A stretch of 7,943 bases of DNA, from contig JAGOCT010000069.1 in assembly GCA_017998585.1 (NCBI GenBank), positions 1 to 7,943 of the forward strand, given 5' to 3'. The notes under the pieces were generated by a model. The model made no database searches and was not told the DNA's origin. It worked only from the letters and a program-made list of their open reading frames with translations. Of this stretch, positions 1 through 6,771 are shown piece after piece (position 1 is the stretch's first letter; every line of letters starts with the position of its first letter). The stretch comes from Candidatus Cloacimonadota bacterium (GTDB taxonomy: Bacteria > Cloacimonadota > Cloacimonadia > Cloacimonadales > WRIO01). Position numbers and translations under genes: made by a program.

Positions 1-1338
1 CAGAGAGGAACCTACCAGATAAGGTGCAATACCAATATCAATCATACGGGTAATGGTTGAAGGCGCATCATTCGCATGAAGTGTTGAGAACACAAGGTGA
101 CCGGTAAGAGAGAATTTAATCGCAATGTCAGCTGTTTCTTCATCTCGAATTTCACCAATCAGTACCACATCAGGGTCCTGACGAAGAACTGAACGAAGTG
201 CTCCGCCAAATGTAAGACCTATCTTTTCATGGGTTTCAATCTGGGTAATACCTTCAAGTCTGTATTCTACAGGGTCTTCCACGGTGATGATATTCGTTTC
301 AATATTTTGAATAGTTTTAATCGCAGCATGAAGTGTGGTAGATTTACCAGAACCGGTAGGACCTGAAACGATAATAATACCATAAGGTCTGTGAATCCAT
401 TTTCTGAAAATGGCCAGTCTGTTTTCTTCAAAACCGAGGGTATGGAGTGTAAATCCGAAATCACCTTTATCAAGCAAACGCATAACCACTTTTTCGCCTA
501 AAACGGTTGGTGTAATAGATACACGGACATCCACACTTTTCAGTGCAGTTTTAAGAGAAATGTGTCCATCCTGAGGTAAACGTCTTTCAGCGATATTCAG
601 TTTTGACATTACCTTGATCAGAGAGATAATTCCGGCGTGCATCTGAATGGGTGGATTCATCGCTTCGCGTAAAGCACCATCCACACGGAATCTGACACGG
701 GTATTTTTGCTGAGTGGTTCAATATGAATATCCGTACAGTTTGCTTTAATCGCTTCTGTAATAATCAGATTAACCAGCTTTACAATAGGTGCATCTGCTT
801 CTTTTGAAGAACCAATTGAAATTTCCTGTTCTTCATCATCAACTGCTACAAATTCGAAATTACCAACCGCATCTTCCACTTGAGAAGTGGTACGAATACT
901 TTTATAGTATCTTTCCATGGCGTCAGTTAAAAGATTATCACCGATTAAAGCCGTACGAATGTTTTTACCGCAAAGCTTTTTGATACTGTCAATAATCTGA
1001 ATATTCTCAGGATCAGTCATTGCCACGAAAAGAGAATCTCCTTCGGATGCATAAGCCATACAGCGGTTTTCAATCGCAAATGGCTCAGGAATCATTGCTA
1101 CGACTTTTTCGTCAATTTCAGTGAGATCACTTTCAGTTACAATATCAATATCCAACTGGTCGTGTAAACATTCTAACAGATGTTTTTCTTTAATATATCC
1201 CAGTTTAATTAAAGTTTCACCTATTTTCAAACCGAAATTATTCTGCTTGATTAAAGCTTCTTTAACCTGGTCTTCAGTTGCAAAACCTTTATAGACGAGG
1301 ATTTCTCCTATTTTTTTAAATTGTGGGTTAAAAGACAT
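1..1338 (-). CDS. pilB: PilB, type IV pilus extension ATPase (3' end outside window)
   Basis: Cytoplasmic hexameric ATPase of the GspE/PilB family that powers pilus extension. The frame is open for 446 codons from the ATG at 1338 to the window edge; the family is usually about 560-580 residues, so roughly 120 C-terminal residues are missing, including the region where a tetracysteine zinc site normally lies. Residues 1 to about 150 form an MshEN/T2SSE_N domain with two 24-residue motifs (K9-Q32 and K38-Q61). The ATPase core shows Walker A GPTGSGKST at 326-334 (K332), the Asp box VEDPVEY from 353 (E354, D355), Walker B around LIGEIRDEE (E396), and the His box STLHAND (H421). AAAGGAG at 1343-1349 precedes the ATG by 4 nt. 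It lies 43 bp behind the lipoprotein gene with no terminator between. GspE of a type II secretion system is the alternative, but the neighbours are pilMNOPQ. PilT is unlikely because the MshEN domain is present. Confidence 0.93.
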   Translation of the reverse strand, partial: MSFNPQFKKIGEILVYKGFATEDQVKEALIKQNNFGLKIGETLIKLGYIKEKHLLECLHDQLDIDIVTESDLTEIDEKVVAMIPEPFAIENRCMAYASEGDSLFVAMTDPENIQIIDSIKKLCGKNIRTALIGDNLLTDAMERYYKSIRTTSQVEDAVGNFEFVAVDDEEQEISIGSSKEADAPIVKLVNLIITEAIKANCTDIHIEPLSKNTRVRFRVDGALREAMNPPIQMHAGIISLIKVMSKLNIAERRLPQDGHISLKTALKSVDVRVSITPTVLGEKVVMRLLDKGDFGFTLHTLGFEENRLAIFRKWIHRPYGIIIVSGPTGSGKSTTLHAAIKTIQNIETNIITVEDPVEYRLEGITQIETHEKIGLTFGGALRSVLRQDPDVVLIGEIRDEETADIAIKFSLTGHLVFSTLHANDAPSTITRMIDIGIAPYLVGSSL

Positions 1339-1381
1339 AATGCTCCTTTACTGCCTGATTATTCTAGATTTTTGTAGAGGT

Positions 1382-3550
1382 TTAATTTCCGTCATATCTT
1401 ATTGCATTAAAATTTAATTGTGACAGTTTATTTATTTGTCCTAAAACTCTTACTGTAATCTGAATTGATGTTTCTTGAGGCATTGGAGGTTGAGGAGAGG
1501 GTAAACATTCATACTTATTGATTGTATACTTCTTCTGATTAAAGCCGTTATAATTAGTTATACCAGTATAAGCAAAAGTATCTTCATCTTCAGGAATATC
1601 AAATCCATCATAAAACAATCCCTTATCAGCAGTAAAAATTAAAGGTACATTTCTTATAGGGTTATTCTGCTGATCTCTTACTGTTGTTATCAACATAGTA
1701 GATACTTGAGTAAGGGTTGTAGGCCAGAATGGTAATGATCCAACTTGTGATATAATCTCAAGAGTAATATTTTGCATTGGCAATATAATAGAGCTGTCAA
1801 ATACATAGTTAACACTATCGTAGTAACCAACTTCTGCCTTAATACCAACACTAAGATTTGATAAAGATCCATGATATGTTAAAGTAGTATATGCTATTGT
1901 TGAGTCTTGCTCCATATCATTCCCAACAAAAGAGTTAGCAACTATTGAGAGAGAGTCTCCGTACATACCAATAGTTTCATCTGTAAGACTGAAAAATACT
2001 GAAGTATTTTTATTAACCGGATTTCCCCATCTGTCTTTAATTACAGCTCCCAGATTAATTCTCCACATACCTGCACCGACATTAGTACCATTATCATGTC
2101 CATTTGTTGTGATTGCTACAGAATTTGGAGGACCTGCTTGAACAACAATATTACCTGATAAAGCATAAACTGGATTGAGTGGATCAAAATCATTCCCATC
2201 CTGATCAACACGTGTTGCTTTTAAAACAATAATACCAGATACATTACCACTTGAAAGAGATACACTTGCGGTACCGGAATTGTCAGTTGATACGATAACC
2301 GGATTTGAGCTATTATTGAGTTGAACTCCACCAGGATTATTGACGATCTGATATTTAATTGAATTTCCAGATTCTTGAATTACATTACCATTATTATCTT
2401 TTAATACTGTTTGCACAATAGCAGATGTATTACCAGAAGAGCCTTGTACAGATAAACTAATGTTTGAAGTATTGACAAATGATAGACTATTGTAAGAATC
2501 AGAATATATCAATAAATTAGCAACATATGATGCACTATCACAGGTAGCAGTTATTGATGATACCCCAGAAACCAAACCTGGGCTGTATTTGACTGAATAT
2601 CCTCCAAGTGAATCAGTAGTTGCTACACTATGAATTTGACCTTTTGTTGCTACAAGATTTACTATTCTGCCTGATATTGGATTACTCCATTCATCTGTCA
2701 GTTTACCTTTTACATCAACATCTCCTGTATTGATAGCAACTTGATTTACAGGTTGACCATCAAAATAAGCTTGACATGTAATTAACTTAGGAGTTCCTGC
2801 TTTTACATTGATTGTTTTCTCGTTTTCTGCATTTACATTCCCTGAAAAAGCTGTTAAATGATACTTACCTGAAATTGTCCCTGCACAATATTTGATAGCT
2901 GCAACACCATTTTTTACTGCTACTGTTTTAGTAAAGTGAGAGACAATATTATCTTCATCAATAAAGTAACCGCCATTTGTCTGGAATGTTACTAATGTAC
3001 CATTAGGCATTACTTCATTACCAGATTTAATGACTCTTGCAGTAACATCAATAATGCTGTTTACATCTAATGTCATATTAGTAAAACCTTGAAGAACAAT
3101 TCGTTCTACATTAGGATATTTTCTTACAACTATTTCTTTGGTTAAATATATTTTTGTTCCAAGATAAGCATAAATAGTTACTTGTAAAGAATCGGCACCA
3201 TTCAATATATTACCACTGACAAATACTTGCGATTTAGCCTGTCCTGAGCTGTCAGAGATTGCTCTTGCAGGTAAGAAACTAATATTTGGATTATCGCATC
3301 TGAAATTGATACTCTGACCTAAAACGGGAAATCCATTATTGTCTTTTACAGTTGCTATTAAATCAATCCAATTGGCTCCGTTATCTTCGTACAATTCATT
3401 TTTATCTGAAACTGAAACTAATCTGGTTAATTGAATTGTATTAGGATCGAGAGATCTTTTATCACAGGCTGTTATGGCAACAAGAATTATAAGGATTAAA
3501 AGTAAATTAAACATCCTTATTAGTTTTGCTATTGCATTATGATTTCTCAT
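1382..3550 (-). CDS. Multi-domain Ig-like (Big_1/invasin-type) lipoprotein in pilus operon
   Basis: A 722-residue exported protein with no gene name that I recognise. A basic start, a hydrophobic stretch (about residues 13-28) and a lipobox-like ITAC put the lipidated cysteine at C29. The rest reads as six Ig-like beta-sandwich repeats of about 100-120 residues (about 40-142, 146-249, 250-348, 349-470, 471-590, 591-718). Each carries the pattern 'x-V-x-D-x-x-G-x-P-V' (VKDNNGFPV near 68, LTDEWSNPI near 284, LKDNNGNV near 383, IKDRWGNPV near 504, VRDQQNNPI near 623), and several also have a 'TDxxG' turn (SDSSG, TDSLG, TDNSG). That is the signature of Big_1 domains of invasin and intimin. There is no beta-barrel, LysM or sorting domain. 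The gene starts 3 bp after the pilQ stop, with CAGGAG at 3557-3562. I infer an envelope-anchored stalk or adhesin tied to the pilus or secretin; the function is unknown. Confidence 0.85.
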   Translation of the reverse strand: MRNHNAIAKLIRMFNLLLILIILVAITACDKRSLDPNTIQLTRLVSVSDKNELYEDNGANWIDLIATVKDNNGFPVLGQSINFRCDNPNISFLPARAISDSSGQAKSQVFVSGNILNGADSLQVTIYAYLGTKIYLTKEIVVRKYPNVERIVLQGFTNMTLDVNSIIDVTARVIKSGNEVMPNGTLVTFQTNGGYFIDEDNIVSHFTKTVAVKNGVAAIKYCAGTISGKYHLTAFSGNVNAENEKTINVKAGTPKLITCQAYFDGQPVNQVAINTGDVDVKGKLTDEWSNPISGRIVNLVATKGQIHSVATTDSLGGYSVKYSPGLVSGVSSITATCDSASYVANLLIYSDSYNSLSFVNTSNISLSVQGSSGNTSAIVQTVLKDNNGNVIQESGNSIKYQIVNNPGGVQLNNSSNPVIVSTDNSGTASVSLSSGNVSGIIVLKATRVDQDGNDFDPLNPVYALSGNIVVQAGPPNSVAITTNGHDNGTNVGAGMWRINLGAVIKDRWGNPVNKNTSVFFSLTDETIGMYGDSLSIVANSFVGNDMEQDSTIAYTTLTYHGSLSNLSVGIKAEVGYYDSVNYVFDSSIILPMQNITLEIISQVGSLPFWPTTLTQVSTMLITTVRDQQNNPIRNVPLIFTADKGLFYDGFDIPEDEDTFAYTGITNYNGFNQKKYTINKYECLPSPQPPMPQETSIQITVRVLGQINKLSQLNFNAIRYDGN

Positions 3551-3553
3551 TAT

Positions 3554-5023
3554 CTACTCCTGATTCTCGTTAGATTCTTGTTTTTTGCGTTCGATTAATT
3601 CTTTGGTTAATCTTTCATCTACTTCAAATTCTACCTGTTCTTCAGTTAAGTCAATTACACGAGGTGTAATTTCAATCACTAAATCTGTTGATTGAAGTTG
3701 TTCAAATTTATGACGGAATAATTTACCAATAAAAGGAATATCCCCTAAGAAAGGTACTTTATTTACTGTTTGGAAAAGATTTGAGCTTAATAAACCACCT
3801 ACATGGATTTTGCTTCCGTTTGGTACTGTTACAGTTGTGTTGATTTTTCTTTGTTTTGTTCTTGGAACATATCCACCTACTAAATCAGTAACTGAACTTA
3901 CTTCAGGCGCTATTTTTGCAGTAATCATACCGTCTTTATTAAGAACAGGTTTGATATTCAGTTTAATACCAGTTTCTTCACGTTCAACCTGAATTTGTTT
4001 GTCATTATCAGTAACAACGAAAGGAACGACTTCACCAATAAAGATTTCAGCTTCTTCGCCGTTTAATGCTGTGATACGGGTATCAGTTAACAATTTAGCA
4101 GCATTATTTTGTAATAACCAGTCAATTGTGATATCAAAAGCAGTTAACTGACGGCTGAAATGTCCCACATTATCCCAACCATCTAATTTTTGGAAGTATT
4201 GTGATTCAGGTAATTTTTCAAAGTCTTGCGCATTACCGAAAGGTAAAGCACCCGTTACATCTGAGTAACCATAAGGTAATCCAACGCCTTCTGCATTCAC
4301 AGGGTCTTCAGCAAGAATAGTAGTCAGATGATTTAAACGTGACCAGTCAATACCTAATTTTTTGGTATCATTAATAGACACTTCGATTAATCTTGCACGA
4401 ATTTCAATCTGTTTTTGAGGGGTATCAATTTCTTCAATTCTCTTGCTGATTTCAGCAAAAGTTTCTGGGTTAGCTGAAATCATTAAAGCATTCTGGCCTT
4501 CAATAGCATTGACTTTACCACCCATATTTGCAAATGACTTTACTAATTTTTCTGCATTTACATTATTTAAATTAACTACAAAAGTTCTTTCGCCGACTTC
4601 TTCATTGATTTTTGATTTTTCACCAACGAGGAAGGTGTTTTCGCCAACTAAGCGGTAAGATAAACCAGCAGATTTAACAACAAGGCTGAGCGCCTGTTCA
4701 ATTGGCAGATCTTTAACATGAATGGTGATTTTCTTTTCCTGTTGAGGTTGACCAGGAGCAGCAGCCTGAGTTTGTCCTGTTTCAACAGATAAAACGATAT
4801 TGCAATCACTCATTCTTGCAAGTGTTGATAATACATTAGATAATGCTGCATCTTCAGCATTTAACGATACTTTTCTTTTTAACAGGTCTTTATTTCCCTG
4901 AAGTTCCTGTGCAAATAATGCCATACTTACGAAGAGAAAACAGATGGTGAGAACGAGTATTCTCATTTTTCTCTGGTTCGATTTTTTCGAAGGCTGATTG
5001 CCGACGTTCCCTGCTGGAATCAT
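3554..5023 (-). CDS. pilQ: PilQ, type IV pilus secretin
   Basis: Outer-membrane secretin through which the pilus passes; it forms a multimeric gated ring. The protein has 489 residues. A Sec signal peptide spans the hydrophobic run at about 21-36, with probable cleavage near A38. An STN-type domain covers about 50-135 and contains a Gln/Ala/Pro-rich insert at 84-96. A secretin N domain follows at about 145-203 (TFVVNLNNV to EEIDTPQKQ). The secretin core is about 205-457, with TDTRITALNGEEAEI at 313-327, the VPNGSKIHVGG hairpin near 400 and the signature VPFLGDIPFIGKLF at 423-436. A charged tail of about 30 residues follows (458-489). No AMIN domain is present, so it is shorter than proteobacterial PilQ (about 700 residues or more). 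The start at 5023 has a strong AAGGAG 5 nt upstream; the inner ATG at codon 20 lies right at the signal peptide but has a weaker site. GspD is less likely given pilMNOP upstream. Confidence 0.92.
   Translation of the reverse strand: MIPAGNVGNQPSKKSNQRKMRILVLTICFLFVSMALFAQELQGNKDLLKRKVSLNAEDAALSNVLSTLARMSDCNIVLSVETGQTQAAAPGQPQQEKKITIHVKDLPIEQALSLVVKSAGLSYRLVGENTFLVGEKSKINEEVGERTFVVNLNNVNAEKLVKSFANMGGKVNAIEGQNALMISANPETFAEISKRIEEIDTPQKQIEIRARLIEVSINDTKKLGIDWSRLNHLTTILAEDPVNAEGVGLPYGYSDVTGALPFGNAQDFEKLPESQYFQKLDGWDNVGHFSRQLTAFDITIDWLLQNNAAKLLTDTRITALNGEEAEIFIGEVVPFVVTDNDKQIQVEREETGIKLNIKPVLNKDGMITAKIAPEVSSVTDLVGGYVPRTKQRKINTTVTVPNGSKIHVGGLLSSNLFQTVNKVPFLGDIPFIGKLFRHKFEQLQSTDLVIEITPRVIDLTEEQVEFEVDERLTKELIERKKQESNENQE
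3557..3562 (-). promoter_or_regulatory. Shine-Dalgarno of the Ig-repeat lipoprotein, inside pilQ
   Basis: CAGGAG on the minus strand is formed by the last codons of pilQ, 6 nt before the lipoprotein ATG at 3550. It ties translation of the lipoprotein to passage of ribosomes through pilQ. Confidence 0.6.
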
Positions 5024-5028
5024 AAATT

Positions 5029-5034
5029 CTCCTT
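5029..5034 (-). promoter_or_regulatory. pilQ Shine-Dalgarno supporting the longer start
   Basis: AAGGAG on the minus strand, 5 nt before the ATG at 5023. It favours this start over the internal ATG 19 codons later, giving the pre-protein a 20-residue polar and basic leader before its hydrophobic signal core. Confidence 0.65.
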
Positions 5035-5069
5035 TTTAAACACCAATTTTGGCTGTATATTTTTTGTTA

Positions 5070-5609
5070 TTACCAGTTATATTGTTTTTCTTTTTTATCT
5101 TCATCAAGCTCAGCTGGTTTCTCAGGAATTTTTTCAACTCCAATAGTTCCCTGATATCCATTTTGAGTAAAAGAAAGCTTGCCTGAAGAAATATCAGTAA
5201 TCTTACGTCCACCAATTACATCGCCGATGCTTACCATGTGGTTTTTACCCTGATAAGCAATCATTGCTTTTTTCTGACCTTTAGAATCGGTAAATGTTGC
5301 ACTTAAGCGCATCATGTTTGCAACCGTTTCTTCCCACTGTTTTTGCATATCCATACGGGTTTTAACAATCAAATCCTGTAAGAGCGGATCTTTGGTAACA
5401 GTAAAGTTGAAGCTTTTTCTGTCACTGATTGAATGTTCGATTGATTGGATTTGAGACAGAAGGGTTTCATCTAAAGCGATATTCGTATATTTCGATTCTT
5501 TAGGTACTTTCTTTTCCTTATGAAACAAGCTGTAATCATTCACCGTGAAGACTAAAAGCATGATAAACGCGAGGGAGATAACCAGATCTTTAATATGTTT
5601 TTCCTGCAT
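5070..5609 (-). CDS. pilP: PilP-like inner-membrane/periplasmic alignment protein
   Basis: Links the PilN/PilO inner-membrane complex to the secretin. The 179-residue protein has one N-terminal membrane segment at about 8-24, a periplasmic linker, a short KDPLLQ motif at 73-78 resembling the RxPF-type linear motif of PilP/GspC proteins, and a beta-rich domain at about 100-158 (AMIAYQGKNHMVSIGD, then a GGRKITDI strand-turn) of the PilP/GspC homology-region kind. The tail at 161-179 is charged. Classical PilP is a lipoprotein, but here there is no cysteine or lipobox at all, so the anchor is transmembrane as in GspC. The assignment therefore rests on operon position plus the domain's appearance. 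The ATG follows the pilO stop directly, and its AAGGAGG (5615-5621) sits inside the last pilO codons, which implies translational coupling. The gap to pilQ is 46 bp. Confidence 0.8.
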   Translation of the reverse strand: MQEKHIKDLVISLAFIMLLVFTVNDYSLFHKEKKVPKESKYTNIALDETLLSQIQSIEHSISDRKSFNFTVTKDPLLQDLIVKTRMDMQKQWEETVANMMRLSATFTDSKGQKKAMIAYQGKNHMVSIGDVIGGRKITDISSGKLSFTQNGYQGTIGVEKIPEKPAELDEDKKEKQYNW

Positions 5610-6158
5610 TTATGCCTCCTTCACAATCTTAAAGATTGAAAGTTCGATTGTAATACGATAAAGAGTTTCATTGTTGAGTTTCTTGGTATCTTTGCTTGTA
5701 TTCATAGGTTTTACATCCAGTGTATTCACTTTCAAAATGTAGTCGTAAGCTTCTATACTAGCCAACAGTCTTCCAAGCTGAACATAAGTACATTCAACAT
5801 CGACTGTAAATTGCTGTTCAAGAATTTTATTATTTGAATAGGATACTTTTGGAAATAAGCCAACTACACTAATCTGAAAACGGTCACACAGTGTTGCCAA
5901 ATCTTTAATAAAAGCATTGGCTTCATCTGCAGATAAATCCTGCTGATCAGTTAAGGTGTTGGTTATTATTTTGGAAACCTGGCTTAATTCCTGAGTAAGA
6001 ATTTTAGCACTGTTCAGTTTTTCTTGACCACTTTTAATTTTTTTGTCGATTTTGTTAATTTTCTTAATCTGATTGTTAATCATCATTCCGGCAGTTGACA
6101 AAACAGCAAAGCTGACTAATATGATGACGAGGAGAAAGCTTAGGTATTTAGTCTTCAT
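5610..6158 (-). CDS. pilO: PilO, type IV pilus alignment-complex protein
   Basis: Bitopic inner-membrane partner of PilN. With the start at 6158 it has 182 residues: a very short cytoplasmic tail, a membrane segment at about 5-27, a Lys/Gln-rich coiled coil at about 29-65, and an alpha/beta domain at about 75-179 that fits the ferredoxin-like PilO fold (paired segments QFTVDVECTYVQLGRLL and ETLYRITIELSIF). Length and layout match the family (about 180-210 residues). An upstream in-frame ATG at 6179 would add seven residues (MARRELK) but has no Shine-Dalgarno sequence; the ATG at 6158 has AAGGGA 7 nt upstream, so I chose it. The start overlaps the end of pilN by 11 bp (32 bp with the longer start). 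The identification relies on PilO-like topology together with its place between pilN and pilP. Confidence 0.85.
   Translation of the reverse strand: MKTKYLSFLLVIILVSFAVLSTAGMMINNQIKKINKIDKKIKSGQEKLNSAKILTQELSQVSKIITNTLTDQQDLSADEANAFIKDLATLCDRFQISVVGLFPKVSYSNNKILEQQFTVDVECTYVQLGRLLASIEAYDYILKVNTLDVKPMNTSKDTKKLNNETLYRITIELSIFKIVKEA
5615..5621 (-). promoter_or_regulatory. pilP Shine-Dalgarno inside the end of pilO
   Basis: A full AAGGAGG on the minus strand is made by the last Lys-Glu-Ala codons of pilO. It is 5 nt from the pilP ATG, which directly follows the pilO TAA. This is the arrangement expected for coupled, near-equal synthesis of PilO and PilP. Confidence 0.7.
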
Positions 6159-6747
6159 TTTTAGTTCCCTTCTTGCCATAGTCTTTAGAGATACAATCTA
6201 CCTGGAATCTCAGTATTTCTACATCTTTTTCCTGATCTTTAGTTGACTTGACGAAACGAATCTCAGGGAAATCGATACTAATATCCTGATTCTGTTTTAA
6301 AGAGTAAATAAAGCTGTCGATTAAATCGAATTCTTTCTGTCCTCTGTCAAGTTTTGTTATTCCATAAAGACTGAGTATGCCGTTTTTGAATGAAAAATGA
6401 GTGATTGCAATCTGAGAAGAAGTTCTTTCTGACAAAGCAACCAGCTTCTTAGCCCAGAAAACGCGATTATCATTAATACGGGTTAATCTTTCAAGATCTT
6501 TAGAAGAAAGATATTCTGAGCTGTTGCTAAAGGTTTCAAGCTGTTTTTCAATCTCAGTTAGATATCCTTTTCTATTTTCATATTTTTTCTTCAGATTTGA
6601 ATTTAAATAAATAACAAAGCCGTATAAAACGATTGAGGCAAACAGGAAAAAGACAAGCATTTTAACAAATGTCTTTTTTTCTGCTTCAATCTGTTGTTTT
6701 AACTCTCCGTATTTATTAAGGTTTATAGTGAAATGCAATTGATTCAT
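6148..6747 (-). CDS. pilN: PilN, type IV pilus alignment-complex protein
   Basis: Inner-membrane protein that couples cytoplasmic PilM to periplasmic PilO. It has 199 residues: a cytoplasmic tail of about 27, a membrane segment at about 28-48, a charged coiled coil at about 52-92 and a periplasmic alpha/beta domain at about 95-187 (WAKKLVALSE near 98 is a PilN-like helix, followed by strands ITHFSFKNGILSLYGI). The usual N-terminal PilM-binding motif INLLPxR is not intact: the tail reads FTINLNKYGELK at 6-17, keeping only INL. It starts 24 bp after the pilM stop with AAGGAG at 6753-6758, and its last 11 bp overlap pilO. The order pilM-N-O-P-Q and the topology support the call; the primary sequence is divergent. 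Confidence 0.85.
   Translation of the reverse strand: MNQLHFTINLNKYGELKQQIEAEKKTFVKMLVFFLFASIVLYGFVIYLNSNLKKKYENRKGYLTEIEKQLETFSNSSEYLSSKDLERLTRINDNRVFWAKKLVALSERTSSQIAITHFSFKNGILSLYGITKLDRGQKEFDLIDSFIYSLKQNQDISIDFPEIRFVKSTKDQEKDVEILRFQVDCISKDYGKKGTKNED
6166..6171 (-). promoter_or_regulatory. Ribosome binding site that decides the pilO start
   Basis: The minus strand reads AAGGGA followed by 7 nt and then the ATG at 6158. It lies within the 3' end of pilN. The alternative upstream ATG at 6179 is preceded by TCTCTAAAGACT, which has no purine-rich site. Confidence 0.55.
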
Positions 6748-6771
6748 CCTGACTCCTTCATTTCCTGTTTC

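Noticed and set aside
267..473. Second minus-strand frame within pilB
   Set aside because: It overlaps the Walker A region of pilB in another frame, and pilB itself is unambiguous there.
789..983. Plus-strand open frame of 64 codons inside pilB
   Set aside because: It is antisense to a well-conserved part of pilB, has no ribosome binding site, and its protein has low-complexity Leu/His/Gln composition with no recognisable domain.
1690..1872. Second minus-strand frame within the Ig lipoprotein gene
   Set aside because: It lies wholly inside the long lipoprotein frame, which has clear repeats; the Leu-rich product is an out-of-frame artefact.
3810..3992. Plus-strand open frame opposite the secretin core of pilQ
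   Set aside because: Its apparent hydrophobicity is the mirror of alternating beta-strand codons in pilQ; the sense frame carries the conserved secretin motifs.
4443..4658. Plus-strand open frame opposite the pilQ N domains
   Set aside because: It is antisense to conserved coding sequence and has no Shine-Dalgarno sequence; it is a shadow frame.
5043..5052. Small CCAA-TT-TTGG hairpin in the pilP-pilQ gap as a terminator
   Set aside because: The stem is only 4 bp with a 2-nt loop, and it is followed on the minus strand by purines (the pilQ ribosome site), not a T run.
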